A stretch of DNA of 24,966 nucleotides from an uncultured Eubacteriales bacterium (GCA_900550625.1 URSW01000004.1:1-24966); one strand, 5' to 3'; positions 14,081 to 21,998 are shown, counted from the first letter of the stretch. Translations and numbers: made by a program. The notes: generated by a model not told the origin, from the letters alone.

Positions 14081-15241
14081 ATGTCAAAATATGATGCTCA
14101 GATCAAAGAAGCCTGCGAAAAATTCGCTCACCTTCTCGAAGGTCAGCTCGAGCGCGTTGAAAGAATCAACGCGGCAGCCGACTTTGTGGATTACGATAAG
14201 CTTGACAAGATTGTGATCGGCATATGCGGCGGCGACGGAATCGGTCCGATCATAACAAAAGCGTCGCAGACCGTTCTCGAGAAGCTTCTCGCCGACCGTG
14301 TTGCAGCGGGAAAGGTCGAGTTCAAGGTGATCGACGGACTTACCATAGAAAACCGCGCCGCGGTAGGAAAAGCGATCCCCGACGATGTGCTCGCGGAGCT
14401 CAAATCCTGCCATGTAATCCTCAAGGGACCGACCACCACGCCCCGCGCCGGTGATCCGTGGCCCAATATCGAAAGCGCAAACGTGGCTATGAGAAAAGAG
14501 TTGGACCTCTTTGCAAACGTCCGCCCCGTTAAGGTGCCCGATCAGGGAATAGACTGGACCTTCTTCCGCGAGAACACCGAGGGAAGCTATGCAGTCGGAA
14601 GCCACGGCGTCAACGTCACCGACGATCTCGCAATGGATTTCTGTGTAACGACGACCGAGGGCACAAACCGCATCGCGCGTCTTGCGTTTGATTTTGCGCG
14701 CAAAAACAACAAGAACCGCGTTTCGATCGTAACCAAGGCTAACATAATCAAGACCACCGACGGAAAATTCCTCCGCATCTGCGAGGACATCGCAAAGGAA
14801 TATCCGGAAATCCAGACCGACGAGTGGTTCATCGACATAATGACAGCTAAGCTTGTTGACGAAAAGCGCCGCAAGGACTTCAAGGTATTCATTCTTCCCA
14901 ATCTCTACGGCGATATCATCACCGATGAGGCTGCCGAATTCCAGGGCGGCGTAGGCACTGCGGGAAGCGCGAACATCGGTAAGCGCTATGCGATGTTCGA
15001 AGCGATCCACGGCTCCGCACCCCGCATGATGAAGGAAGGACGCGGCATTTACGCAGATCCCTGCTCCATGCTCCGTGCAACCGTTCTTCTTCTCTCGCAC
15101 ATCGGTGCGACCGAGGAGGCTGCAAAGCTTGAGCGTGCGCTCGACTTCTGCATGTTTGAGGATAAGAAGTACGTTATCACCGGACGCGACACCGGCACGA
15201 CCTGCGAACAGTTCGCACAGTATGTCATCGACAATCTTTAA
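14081..15241 (+). CDS. Isocitrate/isopropylmalate dehydrogenase family protein, probably isocitrate dehydrogenase
   Basis: This 386-residue member of the beta-decarboxylating dehydrogenase family probably oxidises isocitrate to 2-oxoglutarate. The substrate segment NIESANVAMRKELDLFANVR (129-148) contains the IDH-type Ser/Asn/Arg pattern (S132, N134, R138, R148). ENTEGSY (164-170), catalytic lysine TKAN (K219) and the metal motif YGDIITDEAAEFQGG (D278, D282) are intact. HGSAPRMMKEG (310-320) is the coenzyme region; it lacks the Lys-Tyr pair of E. coli NADP-IDH, so NAD is my guess. The first 40 residues are a helical N-terminal extension. AAGGAG lies 8 bases before the ATG. Only 37 bases and no terminator separate it from dnaD. 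Confidence 0.85.
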   Translation: MSKYDAQIKEACEKFAHLLEGQLERVERINAAADFVDYDKLDKIVIGICGGDGIGPIITKASQTVLEKLLADRVAAGKVEFKVIDGLTIENRAAVGKAIPDDVLAELKSCHVILKGPTTTPRAGDPWPNIESANVAMRKELDLFANVRPVKVPDQGIDWTFFRENTEGSYAVGSHGVNVTDDLAMDFCVTTTEGTNRIARLAFDFARKNNKNRVSIVTKANIIKTTDGKFLRICEDIAKEYPEIQTDEWFIDIMTAKLVDEKRRKDFKVFILPNLYGDIITDEAAEFQGGVGTAGSANIGKRYAMFEAIHGSAPRMMKEGRGIYADPCSMLRATVLLLSHIGATEEAAKLERALDFCMFEDKKYVITGRDTGTTCEQFAQYVIDNL

Positions 15242-15278
15242 TTATTCACTTGTCTAAAACGAAGGAAAGGAGCATCGC

Positions 15279-16313
15279 ATGAAGATAAGCTTCAGATATG
15301 ACGACGGGGTTGCGGTCATTCCGAAAAAAGTACTCGACAAAAGCGCAGCACAGGCATCCCGTGAAGATCTTCTCGTTCTCCTTTCCCTCGCCGCCGATCC
15401 CGCAGTGCCTGCCGCAGAGCGCACCGAAGCTTTAGGGATCGGCAAGGACGAGCTTGAGCAATCGATCTCGTTTTGGAAGCGGAACAAGATAATCTCCGTC
15501 GAGCTTGACGAAGGCGAAAAGCTTCCCGCATACAAAAAGAAGAACGCGGAATCGGATTCCGAAGCATCTTCGTCATCTGCAAAAAGTGCATCCGTCAAAC
15601 GTCATCTCCGTGACAATTCCCTTCCGACCTATACCGCAGACGAGCTTGCCTCGGCGCTTGATGTTCCCGATTCGCGCAAGCTGATCGAATACTGTCAGCA
15701 ATCGTTCGGCAGGATATTCAACATGTCCGAATCCGAAAAGGTCATCGGAATCGTGGATTACCTCGGCGTATCCACCGATTATGTCGCCATGCTTTGTTCG
15801 CATCTTGCAGCCGACGGAAAGCGTTCCGTCCGCGCTCTTGAAACGGAGGCGATATCGCTGTACGACCGCGGGATCACCGATTTTCAGGGGCTTATCGAAT
15901 ATCTCGATCTCCACGAGAAAAGCGGTGCGCTCGAAGCACGGGTGCGAAAGCTTTTCGGGATCGGCAAGCGCACGCTCACTCCGAAGGAGAAGGCATTTGT
16001 CGAAGCATGGACGAAGTCCGCTCTTCCGTTTGATATCGTCGAGCACGCCTACGAGGTGACGGTCAACGCCACAGGCGAAGCGTCCATGCCGTATGCAAAT
16101 TCCGTTCTTGAAAGTTGGATCAATTCCGGATTTTCTACACTTGACGAAATCAAGAAATCCGAAGAGAAATATAAGAAAAGCGCAAAGCCGAAGGGCAAAA
16201 AGCAGCAGGAAAGCCCTGCGGAATCCTCATTTGCGACCGACGATTTCTTTGAGGCTGCTCTGCGCCGTTCCTACGGAGACGCCGAATCTGATTCCAGCGG
16301 CGACGGCAAGTGA
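15279..16313 (+). CDS. DnaD domain replication-initiation protein
   Basis: This 344-residue protein has the C-terminal DnaD/DnaB_2 domain (about 232-290): TPKEKAFVEAWTKSALPFDI, then the helix ending in PYANSVLESWINSGFSTLDE. A related helical repeat lies at about 115-205, an N-terminal winged-helix-like region is likely at 1-75, and a low-complexity Ser/Lys linker runs from about 86 to 107. The tail is Lys-rich and then acidic. In Bacillota, DnaD helps load the replicative helicase at origins and restart sites. GGAAAGGAG precedes the ATG. The next gene is the helicase loader, 34 bases downstream, the expected partner. Confidence 0.88.
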   Translation: MKISFRYDDGVAVIPKKVLDKSAAQASREDLLVLLSLAADPAVPAAERTEALGIGKDELEQSISFWKRNKIISVELDEGEKLPAYKKKNAESDSEASSSSAKSASVKRHLRDNSLPTYTADELASALDVPDSRKLIEYCQQSFGRIFNMSESEKVIGIVDYLGVSTDYVAMLCSHLAADGKRSVRALETEAISLYDRGITDFQGLIEYLDLHEKSGALEARVRKLFGIGKRTLTPKEKAFVEAWTKSALPFDIVEHAYEVTVNATGEASMPYANSVLESWINSGFSTLDEIKKSEEKYKKSAKPKGKKQQESPAESSFATDDFFEAALRRSYGDAESDSSGDGK

Positions 16314-16347
16314 AATCCCCCGATGAAGATATGAAAGGACAGGCTTT

Positions 16348-17307
16348 ATGACACGAAGCGAGACCGTAAGAAACGTAATAGAGGAATTCGATCTCAGGCG
16401 TGCCGCGGACGAACGCGAATACGATGCACGGCTCGCCGAGCTTAGTGAAAAGATCCCGGGATTCGGCGATATTACGCACGCCCTGTCATCCGTCGGGCTG
16501 CGGATACTCGATGCCGCGATGAAAGGCGGCGACACCGCTTCAGCAGTAGCCGAAGTTCGCCGCGAGACCGAAAAGCTGCGCGGAGAACGCTGCGATCTTC
16601 TCGAAAAAGCGGGATATCCGCGGGATTTTGCGGACCGCAGATACAGGTGCGAAAAATGCTCCGACTCCGGGTATGAGGGGCTGAAAATGTGCACCTGCCT
16701 GAGAAAGGAGATCATCCTCGCGGGGCTCAAGAATTCCGGTCTCGGAAGGCTTGCGGATACGCAGAGCTTTGATACCTTTTCCGAAGAATACTACTCGGGA
16801 AAGGATCTTCTCACGGTGCGCCGCAACGCCTCTGTCCTTCGATCGTTTGCCGAAAATTTTTCAAAGGATACGACCGACAATTTTCTTCTGATCGGTCCCA
16901 CGGGTCTCGGGAAAACCCACCTTTCGACTTCGGTCGCAGTTGTTGTGATCGAGCGGGGCTTTGACGTTCTCTACCGAACCGCGCAGGAGATCATGTCCGT
17001 ATTTGAAAAGCAGCGTTTCGGCAGCGGAACACAAGGGGACGGCACCGAAAGCGCTTTCTACGATTCCGATCTGCTGATAATCGACGATCTCGGCACGGAA
17101 ACCGTAACGCAGTACACGGTGGCGTGGCTTTATGACATCGTGAATTCGCGGATCAATTCGAGAAAGCCCACCGTAATAAACACAAATCTCACCCATGAGG
17201 AGCTTCGTCAGAGATACGCGGACCGCATAACGAGCCGCCTGCTCGGCGAATACCGTCCTCTTGTCTTTTCCGGACGCGATGTGCGACTGCAAAAGCTGAG
17301 CCGCTGA
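16348..17307 (+). CDS. Replicative helicase loader, DnaI/DnaC-type AAA+ ATPase
   Basis: This 319-residue protein has a coiled N-terminal half (1-95), a zinc knuckle with C101, C104, C115 and C117, and a C-terminal AAA+ domain. Motifs are Walker A GPTGLGKTH (183-191), Walker B LLIIDDLG (242-249), sensor NTN (278-280) and an arginine-rich segment RYADRITSRLLGEY (289-302) that includes the likely arginine finger. This is the layout of DnaI-like loaders, which place the DnaB/DnaC hexamer on DNA. IstB of IS21 is a relative, but no transposase is nearby and the dnaD neighbour settles the role. GGACAGG precedes the ATG. Confidence 0.9.
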   Translation: MTRSETVRNVIEEFDLRRAADEREYDARLAELSEKIPGFGDITHALSSVGLRILDAAMKGGDTASAVAEVRRETEKLRGERCDLLEKAGYPRDFADRRYRCEKCSDSGYEGLKMCTCLRKEIILAGLKNSGLGRLADTQSFDTFSEEYYSGKDLLTVRRNASVLRSFAENFSKDTTDNFLLIGPTGLGKTHLSTSVAVVVIERGFDVLYRTAQEIMSVFEKQRFGSGTQGDGTESAFYDSDLLIIDDLGTETVTQYTVAWLYDIVNSRINSRKPTVINTNLTHEELRQRYADRITSRLLGEYRPLVFSGRDVRLQKLSR

Positions 17308-17320
17308 GTTTTTCCCTGCC

Positions 17321-17345
17321 TCGCGACGCAGGCGCGAATTTTTAT
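17321..17345 (+). terminator. Weak terminator after the helicase loader
   Basis: TCGCG (17321-17325) and CGCGA (17333-17337) form a short stem followed by ATTTTTAT. An alternative CCTGC/GCAGG pairing overlaps it. It lies between the loader stop and the next promoter. Confidence 0.45.
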
Positions 17346-17356
17346 CCGAAAACGGC

Positions 17357-17385
17357 TTGACATATCGCGTGCAACAAGGTAAAAT
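17357..17385 (+). promoter_or_regulatory. Promoter of the TIM-barrel isomerase/epimerase gene
   Basis: TTGACA (17357-17362), 17 bases, TAAAAT (17380-17385). The transcript should begin near 17392, so the coding region starts at the ATG at 17429 and not at an upstream in-frame start within the promoter. Confidence 0.88.
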
Positions 17386-17428
17386 ATATTCGTTTGAAAC
17401 TATATCACATAAATGTGAGGTAATTGAA

Positions 17429-18295
17429 ATGAAAATCGGAGTAATAGTTGAATCCTTCCGCCGCCCCTTCCGCGAAGGAGTTGAGGTCGCTGCTTCCATC
17501 GGAGCAGCCGGAATTCAGGCATACGCCACCTTCGGAAGCTATCTCGATGTCGAGAAGTCGAGCGATGAGCATCTCAAGGAAGCCCTCGACATCGTAAAGT
17601 CGAACGGTCTCGTTTTCTCCGCGATCTGCGGCGATTTCGGAACCGGATTTGCGGATGCGGAAAACAATCACATATACGTTGAGCGTTCAAAGAGAGTGCT
17701 CGATCTTGCAAAGAAGCTTGAGTGCGACGTTGTTACCACTCACATCGGCACCGTTCCCGCCGAAGAGTGCGAGAAGAAGGAAGTCATGCGCAAGGCATGC
17801 CGTGAGCTTGCTCTTTATGCCGATTCCATCGGTTCCGCATTCGCAGTCGAGACCGGTCCCGAGACCGCGAAGATCCTCTGCGGATTCCTTGACAGCCTCG
17901 GCGCAAACGGTGTTCGCGTAAACTTTGACCCCGCAAACCTCGTTATGGTTGCCGGAGACCGTCCGGAAACCGCCGTTCATGAGCTCGGAAAGTATATCGT
18001 TCACACCCACGCAAAGGACGGTATCAAGCTCGACGGAAGCCTTGACAAGGACATCAAGGTCACCATCGGAGACGTTGCAAAGGGTCACGACGAGCTGCTC
18101 GCAATGGGTCAGGCGTTCATCGAGCTGCCCCTCGGACAGGGCGGCGTAAACTTTGACACCTACCTCCCCGAGCTGAAAAAGACCGGATTCGACGGCTTCC
18201 TCACCATTGAGCGCGAGGTCGGCGAAAATCCCGAAGCGGATGTCAGAATGGCAGCGGACTTCCTGCGCGAAAAGATCGCAAAGTACGGTCTCTGA
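17429..18295 (+). CDS. Sugar phosphate isomerase/epimerase family TIM-barrel protein
   Basis: This 288-residue protein belongs to the AP-endonuclease-2/xylose-isomerase-like TIM-barrel family, which covers IolE-type dehydratases and sugar epimerases. The likely metal ligands are E141 (AVETG), D167 (NFDPANL), H194 (HTHAKDG) and E261 (TIEREVG), with H105 (THIG) nearby. No membrane or export signal is seen. AGGT lies 8 bases before the ATG. It is a monocistronic unit with a near-consensus promoter and a strong terminator. By eye its codons (many AAG, GAG, CTC, GTT) look more biased than those of its neighbours, which would fit high expression. The exact sugar substrate cannot be assigned. Confidence 0.85.
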   Translation: MKIGVIVESFRRPFREGVEVAASIGAAGIQAYATFGSYLDVEKSSDEHLKEALDIVKSNGLVFSAICGDFGTGFADAENNHIYVERSKRVLDLAKKLECDVVTTHIGTVPAEECEKKEVMRKACRELALYADSIGSAFAVETGPETAKILCGFLDSLGANGVRVNFDPANLVMVAGDRPETAVHELGKYIVHTHAKDGIKLDGSLDKDIKVTIGDVAKGHDELLAMGQAFIELPLGQGGVNFDTYLPELKKTGFDGFLTIEREVGENPEADVRMAADFLREKIAKYGL

Positions 18296-18313
18296 TAGAA
18301 TTCCGATATTGCG

Positions 18314-18350
18314 GCAGGGCAAAAAGCTTATTGCTTTTTGCCCTGCTTTA
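18314..18350 (+). terminator. Terminator of the isomerase/epimerase gene
   Basis: GCAGGGCAAAAAGC (18314-18327) and GCTTTTTGCCCTGC (18333-18346) form a perfect 14-bp stem with a 5-base loop, followed by TTTATTG. It lies 18 bases after the stop codon. Confidence 0.92.
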
Positions 18351-18377
18351 TTGTATAATTGTTTCGGATCGGGAATC

Positions 18378-18404
18378 AAAAAAACCCGGACTCGAAAGTC
18401 CGGG
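18378..18404 (-). terminator. Terminator of the small cysteine-rich peptide gene
   Basis: CCCGGACT (18385-18392) and AGTCCGGG (18397-18404) form an 8-bp stem with a CGAA/TTCG tetraloop. On the minus strand it is followed by TTTTTTTGATT. It lies 13 bases after the peptide stop codon and is oriented for the minus strand. Confidence 0.9.
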
Positions 18405-18417
18405 AGATTTTGTTTAT

Positions 18418-18528
18418 TTATCCGCGGCAGCCGCAGCCGTTTCCGCAATTGCTGAAACTGATGAGGAGTACGGCGATAACTATAATCCAAAGGCACTCGT
18501 TATCAAAAAGATCGCAAAGGCAGTTCAT
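18418..18528 (-). CDS. 36-residue cysteine-rich membrane peptide
   Basis: A short frame from the ATG at 18528 to the TAA at 18418 encodes 36 residues that begin MNCLCDLFDNECLW, continue with a hydrophobic segment WIIVIAVLLISF (about 14-25) and end with NCGNGCGCRG. Six cysteines occur at 3, 5, 12, 28, 32 and 34, so cysteine clusters flank one predicted membrane helix. A terminator lies 13 bases after the stop, which supports a real gene. The ribosome-binding site is weak (GGATAAT 8-12 bases upstream), and a 9-bp hairpin (18543-18563) sits just before it. No clear promoter is seen; readthrough from the upstream multi-CxxC gene is possible. I recognise similar small clostridial Cys-rich hypothetical proteins but no function. 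Confidence 0.72.
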   Translation of the reverse strand: MNCLCDLFDNECLWIIVIAVLLISFSNCGNGCGCRG

Positions 18529-18542
18529 ATTTTATTATCCGC

Positions 18543-18563
18543 GGTTCGCTCGGAGAGCGAACC
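18543..18563 (-). other. Hairpin just upstream of the small peptide gene
   Basis: GGTTCGCTC (18543-18551) and GAGCGAACC (18555-18563) form a perfect 9-bp stem with a 3-base loop, 15 bases before the peptide start codon. A second hairpin, TCAGAGCG/CGCTCTGA (18665-18672 and 18680-18687), lies farther upstream, shortly after the stop of the preceding minus-strand gene. Neither has a minus-strand T-run. The rest of 18529-18720 shows nothing I can name. Confidence 0.5.
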
Positions 18564-18720
18564 CTTCCCTTTCATAATTATTTATCAAGGCATTAACCGA
18601 CGGCTCCGGCTGCACGGCGCATATTCACAACGCAGATACGGACCGCACGGCTTCGCCCCTCACTTCAGAGCGTTTCCTTCGCTCTGATATTATGTTATGC
18701 AAAGGGTAATGCTTTGTGAA

Positions 18721-19356
18721 TCAGTGAAGGTCGAGATGCTCCGCGTTGAGGAAGTCGTTCGCGGCGGTAAAGCTATTCGCGGGAATGTGCGCGGACGCAC
18801 CGCATTTTTTGCATCTGACGGTTATTTCCTCATCGTGTATTTCCGCTTCGTAGTCGCCCTCACCGTCCTCGCAGTTGCAGGAGATCTCGCCCTCGTCGGA
18901 AAGATCCTGAATAACGAATTTCACGATCTCGCGAATCTGCGGATCGGTCATGAAATCTCCGCCGCGGTGTGAAGAAAGCTGATCGAACGTACTCTCGCCG
19001 AGAAGCTCGGCAAGCTCCTTCTCGCCTTCCTCCGCCGCCTTGAGCACCGCTTTTTCATCGCCTATATAGCAGATGTCAAGTCCGGAATACGCGCACGGCA
19101 GCGTAAAAAGCTCCCGTCCGAAAAACATATTCCGGCTCACGAGAAAGTTGTGCGGCTTCGGACAGAAGAAGCACGGGACATTAAGCCGCAGCTTTTTATC
19201 CGGGGTATACACTATGGTTATGTCGCTCTCGCCGCACGGGCATTTCAGCCGCATCATATCGGCGCTGAGAGTGAATGCGCCGATCATGCTTCTGACCATT
19301 GCTCCGCATCCGGGGCAGCGATAGGCGACCGTTGTTTTCTTTTCGTCAAGTATCAT
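18721..19356 (-). CDS. Conserved multi-CxxC (CpXC-like) zinc-binding protein, function unknown
   Basis: This 211-residue protein has at least four cysteine pairs arranged as zinc knuckles: CPGC (14-17), CPC (39-41), CFFC (62-65), CNC (160-162) and CKKC (182-185). A charged helical region (about 100-155) separates the N- and C-terminal clusters. It starts directly with the first knuckle, has no signal peptide and should be cytoplasmic. It resembles uncharacterised CpXC-containing proteins that I associate with Oscillospiraceae-type clostridia; no activity is known to me. GGAG lies 8 bases before the ATG. A consensus promoter about 130 bases upstream gives it a long leader. It is divergent from the Fe-S helicase. 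Confidence 0.75.
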   Translation of the reverse strand: MILDEKKTTVAYRCPGCGAMVRSMIGAFTLSADMMRLKCPCGESDITIVYTPDKKLRLNVPCFFCPKPHNFLVSRNMFFGRELFTLPCAYSGLDICYIGDEKAVLKAAEEGEKELAELLGESTFDQLSSHRGGDFMTDPQIREIVKFVIQDLSDEGEISCNCEDGEGDYEAEIHDEEITVRCKKCGASAHIPANSFTAANDFLNAEHLDLH

Positions 19357-19492
19357 TTGAAATCTCCGTAGGCTTTTAACTCATGCAGAACCGCGCACAC
19401 CGCGCCGATGCGCTTTGGCAGGATGAATCCCGTTTTTCTGCATTTGCCGAATCTGTCGGCATCGATCGGCAAAGCTTCATGCCGATATAATT

Positions 19493-19521
19493 ATTATACT
19501 AAATCATATACATTTTGTCAA
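19493..19521 (-). promoter_or_regulatory. Promoter of the multi-CxxC protein gene
   Basis: On the minus strand TTGACA (19521-19516), 17 bases, TATAAT (19498-19493): a full consensus. The resulting leader of about 130 bases contains an inverted repeat (TTTGCCGA/TCGGCAAA on the minus strand, about 19440-19475). On the plus strand the same AT-rich patch holds TATAAT (19486-19491) and TATACT (19495-19500) without a good -35, which may serve the helicase. Confidence 0.88.
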
Positions 19522-19551
19522 TCGATAACGCCCGAATAAGGAGGTAGCAGC

Positions 19552-21906
19552 TTGAAATTCAAATATTCCGAAGGCATCGGCGCAGTGACCGTAAGTGCCG
19601 CACAGCTTGCCTCCTTTGCGAGAAAGAGGCGGAACGTATCGGAACGCATCGTACTCCGAGAGCTCGAGCACCGTCCCGCAGGCGCCGCACCCGGCGTAAA
19701 ATATGCGTCAGCTGCCGAGCGAAAAGGCACGGTGCTTGCGGTTGCGGATACCGCGGATTTTGTATATCCCGATGCCGTGGAGATCGTGCGCGAGGGAAAG
19801 AAAAGCGCTCTCACCGATGCGGCGCTTCTCGCCGAGATTTGCATATTCGGTCATCTGTTTTGCCGCGAGCACGGCAAAAAGTCCGTCCGTCTTATTCTCA
19901 CACTCATCTCACCGAAGGGGGAAGAAAAGCATTTTACCGCCGATGCCGACGCGGATTTTCTCTCGGGAGCTTTCGACGCGCTCCTTGCGAGAGCGTTCCC
20001 GTTTGCCGAAATCATCGCCGCGCATGCGAAAAATCTCCCGGATTTTGCGAACGCGCCGTTTCCGTTTTGCGACATACGTTCCGGTCAGCGCGATTTCATA
20101 AACGATGCATACCGTGCAATAAAGTCGGGGACAAGGCTTATGGTATCGGCTCCGACGGGAATCGGTAAAACCATGTCCGCGCTTTATCCCGCAGTGCGTG
20201 CTGTCGGCAGCGGATATTGCGACCGTATATTCTGCCTCTGTGCGAAGAACGTCACCGGACGCGCGTTCCGGACGGCTGCCGAAACGCTGTCCGCGTACAT
20301 TCCGGAGCTTCGCTGCATAACCGTCGGCGCAAAGGAAAAGGTCTGCCCCTTCCGCGGCGAAATGGGATTTTCGTCCCAGCGGTGCCGCCTCGGATGCAAT
20401 CTCATTTCATCCGTCGGCGCGGCATCATACGAAGCAAGGCGCGATGCCGCTCTGCTCGAGCTTCTCGGAAAAGCGCACATATTTTCGCCCGAGCTCATCG
20501 AAGAGTGCGCCGCCGACTATATGGTATGTCCCTACGAGCTTTCTCTCGACCTGAGCGAATACTGCGATATCATAATATGCGATTACAATTACGCCTTCGA
20601 CTTTTCCGTCCGCTTCCGCAGATACTTTGAGGATGTAAGGGAAAACTACGTCTTTCTTATCGACGAGGCACACAACCTCCCGAAGCGCGGAAGAGACACA
20701 TACTCCTCCTCGCTCGACCGAAGCGTTGCGGACACTCTCACCGATCTTATTTCCGAGGGGGTTCTTCCTCCCGACGGCGCTCTGAAAAGCGCGATACACG
20801 CGCTTGTGAATGCGTTTGACACGATCGGCGGATACGCCGACGCGGAATCTCAGCTTGACGGCGATATGAAATACGGCTTTTACCGAAGCACCGCCGTTCC
20901 GCCGGAGCTTACGGCGGCGGTCACGGTGCTTTCAAAGGTGCTGTCCGCCGTAATGCGCGACCGCGCCGTTATTTCGCGCGCCGCAGAAAACGCCGCCGCC
21001 TCGGTACGCAAATTCATCTCCGCGTGCGGTCTTTTCGATGAGCACTACACCTTTTTCGCCGAAAAAAGCGGAGACGAGCTTTCGGTCAAAATCATCTGCC
21101 TTGATCCGTCGGAGCTGCTCGACCGCGCAATGAACTGCGCGCGCTCATCGATCCTTTTTTCCGCCACGCTCTCGCCCGAGGATTACTTTGCGGACGTTTG
21201 CGGATGCAGCGGCGCGCACGTTCTCACGCTTGATTCGCCTTACGATCCGGACAATCTTTGTCTCGTCTGCGTGGATTCCGTAAAGACCACCCTCGCGCAG
21301 CGCAGGGAAAGCGCGCCCGAGGTCGCCGAGATAATCCTGTCGACCGTTGAAGCGAAGCACGGAAACTATATCGTATATTTTCCCTCATATGCATATCTGA
21401 AGCAGGTACACGGGATTTTCTCCCGCATGACGGGGGACGAGATCAAAACCGTGTGCCAAACTCAGGGGATGAAGCGTGCCGAGAGAAAAGCCTTTCTGTC
21501 CGAGTTTGAGCATGAAAACGAAAAGACCACCGTCGGCTTCTGCGTGCTCGGCGGAATGTTTTCCGAGGGAATCGACCTTGCCGGAGACGCACTGATCGGT
21601 GCGGTCATAATCGGGAACGGCATGGGCAGCATAACGTCCGAGCAAAACATCCTGCGAGAATACTACGATTCGACAAGGGAAAACGGAATGGAGTACGCAT
21701 ACACATATCCGGGCTTTAACAATGTCATGCAGGCAGCGGGACGTGTAATACGTTCGGAAAGCGATCGCGGGATCGTTGTACTGATCGACGAAAGGTACGC
21801 CGATCCGAACATACAGCGGCTGTTCCCGAAATATTGGCACCATATAAAGTTCACATCAGACCCGTTCACCCTCGCCGAGATAGCGCAGCGATTCTGGGAC
21901 GAATGA
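19552..21906 (+). CDS. XPD/DinG-type Fe-S ATP-dependent DNA helicase
   Basis: This 784-residue superfamily-2 helicase of the XPD/DinG/YoaA group is expected to unwind DNA 5'-3' in repair. RSGQRDFI (176-183) precedes Walker A APTGIGKT (200-207). Cysteines C265, C278, C282 and C326, with an extra C319, lie between Walker A and the DEAH box (371-374), as expected for the 4Fe-4S domain. The C-terminal motif is QAAGRVIRSESDRGIVVLID. The first ~170 residues occupy the place of a PD-(D/E)XK nuclease-like domain in related clostridial helicases, but I see no convincing D...ExK active site. The start is TTG: a perfect AAGGAGG lies 7 bases upstream, and no ATG fits. Confidence 0.9.
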   Translation: MKFKYSEGIGAVTVSAAQLASFARKRRNVSERIVLRELEHRPAGAAPGVKYASAAERKGTVLAVADTADFVYPDAVEIVREGKKSALTDAALLAEICIFGHLFCREHGKKSVRLILTLISPKGEEKHFTADADADFLSGAFDALLARAFPFAEIIAAHAKNLPDFANAPFPFCDIRSGQRDFINDAYRAIKSGTRLMVSAPTGIGKTMSALYPAVRAVGSGYCDRIFCLCAKNVTGRAFRTAAETLSAYIPELRCITVGAKEKVCPFRGEMGFSSQRCRLGCNLISSVGAASYEARRDAALLELLGKAHIFSPELIEECAADYMVCPYELSLDLSEYCDIIICDYNYAFDFSVRFRRYFEDVRENYVFLIDEAHNLPKRGRDTYSSSLDRSVADTLTDLISEGVLPPDGALKSAIHALVNAFDTIGGYADAESQLDGDMKYGFYRSTAVPPELTAAVTVLSKVLSAVMRDRAVISRAAENAAASVRKFISACGLFDEHYTFFAEKSGDELSVKIICLDPSELLDRAMNCARSSILFSATLSPEDYFADVCGCSGAHVLTLDSPYDPDNLCLVCVDSVKTTLAQRRESAPEVAEIILSTVEAKHGNYIVYFPSYAYLKQVHGIFSRMTGDEIKTVCQTQGMKRAERKAFLSEFEHENEKTTVGFCVLGGMFSEGIDLAGDALIGAVIIGNGMGSITSEQNILREYYDSTRENGMEYAYTYPGFNNVMQAAGRVIRSESDRGIVVLIDERYADPNIQRLFPKYWHHIKFTSDPFTLAEIAQRFWDE

Positions 21907-21912
21907 AGGAGG

Positions 21913-21946
21913 TCGGCGAAATTTCGCCGAACGCCCGCATCGCGGG
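21913..21946. repeat. Tandem palindromes after the helicase gene
   Basis: An 18-bp perfect palindrome (TCGGCGAAATTTCGCCGA, 21913-21930) is followed by a second hairpin (CCCGC atc GCGGG, 21934-21946). Neither has a T-run. They sit in the convergent gap just before the terminator at 21957-21995. Confidence 0.6.
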
Positions 21947-21956
21947 ACAAAACAAT

Positions 21957-21998
21957 ACGGCTGACACCGATGATTCACTCACGGGCGTCAGCCGTTTA
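21957..21998. terminator. Terminator between helicase and lipoprotein genes
   Basis: ACGGCTGAC (21957-21965) and GTCAGCCGT (21987-21995) form a perfect 9-bp stem. TTATTTATCC follows on the plus strand and ATTGTTTTG on the minus strand, so it can serve both converging genes. The T-runs are imperfect and the loop is 21 bases. Confidence 0.65.

Noticed and set aside
14084..15100. 338-codon open frame antisense to the isocitrate dehydrogenase gene
   Set aside because: It mirrors the codon structure of the dehydrogenase, has no recognisable motif or ribosome-binding site, and the plus-strand gene is certain.
17357..17428. Upstream in-frame extension of the isomerase/epimerase gene
   Set aside because: It would begin inside the TTGACA promoter element. 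The ATG at 17429 has a ribosome-binding site and starts the TIM-barrel fold directly.
21905..21930. Perfect Shine-Dalgarno (AAGGAGG) after the helicase stop
   Set aside because: No ATG, GTG or TTG follows at a suitable distance; the downstream sequence is palindromes and a terminator, so this is probably chance.
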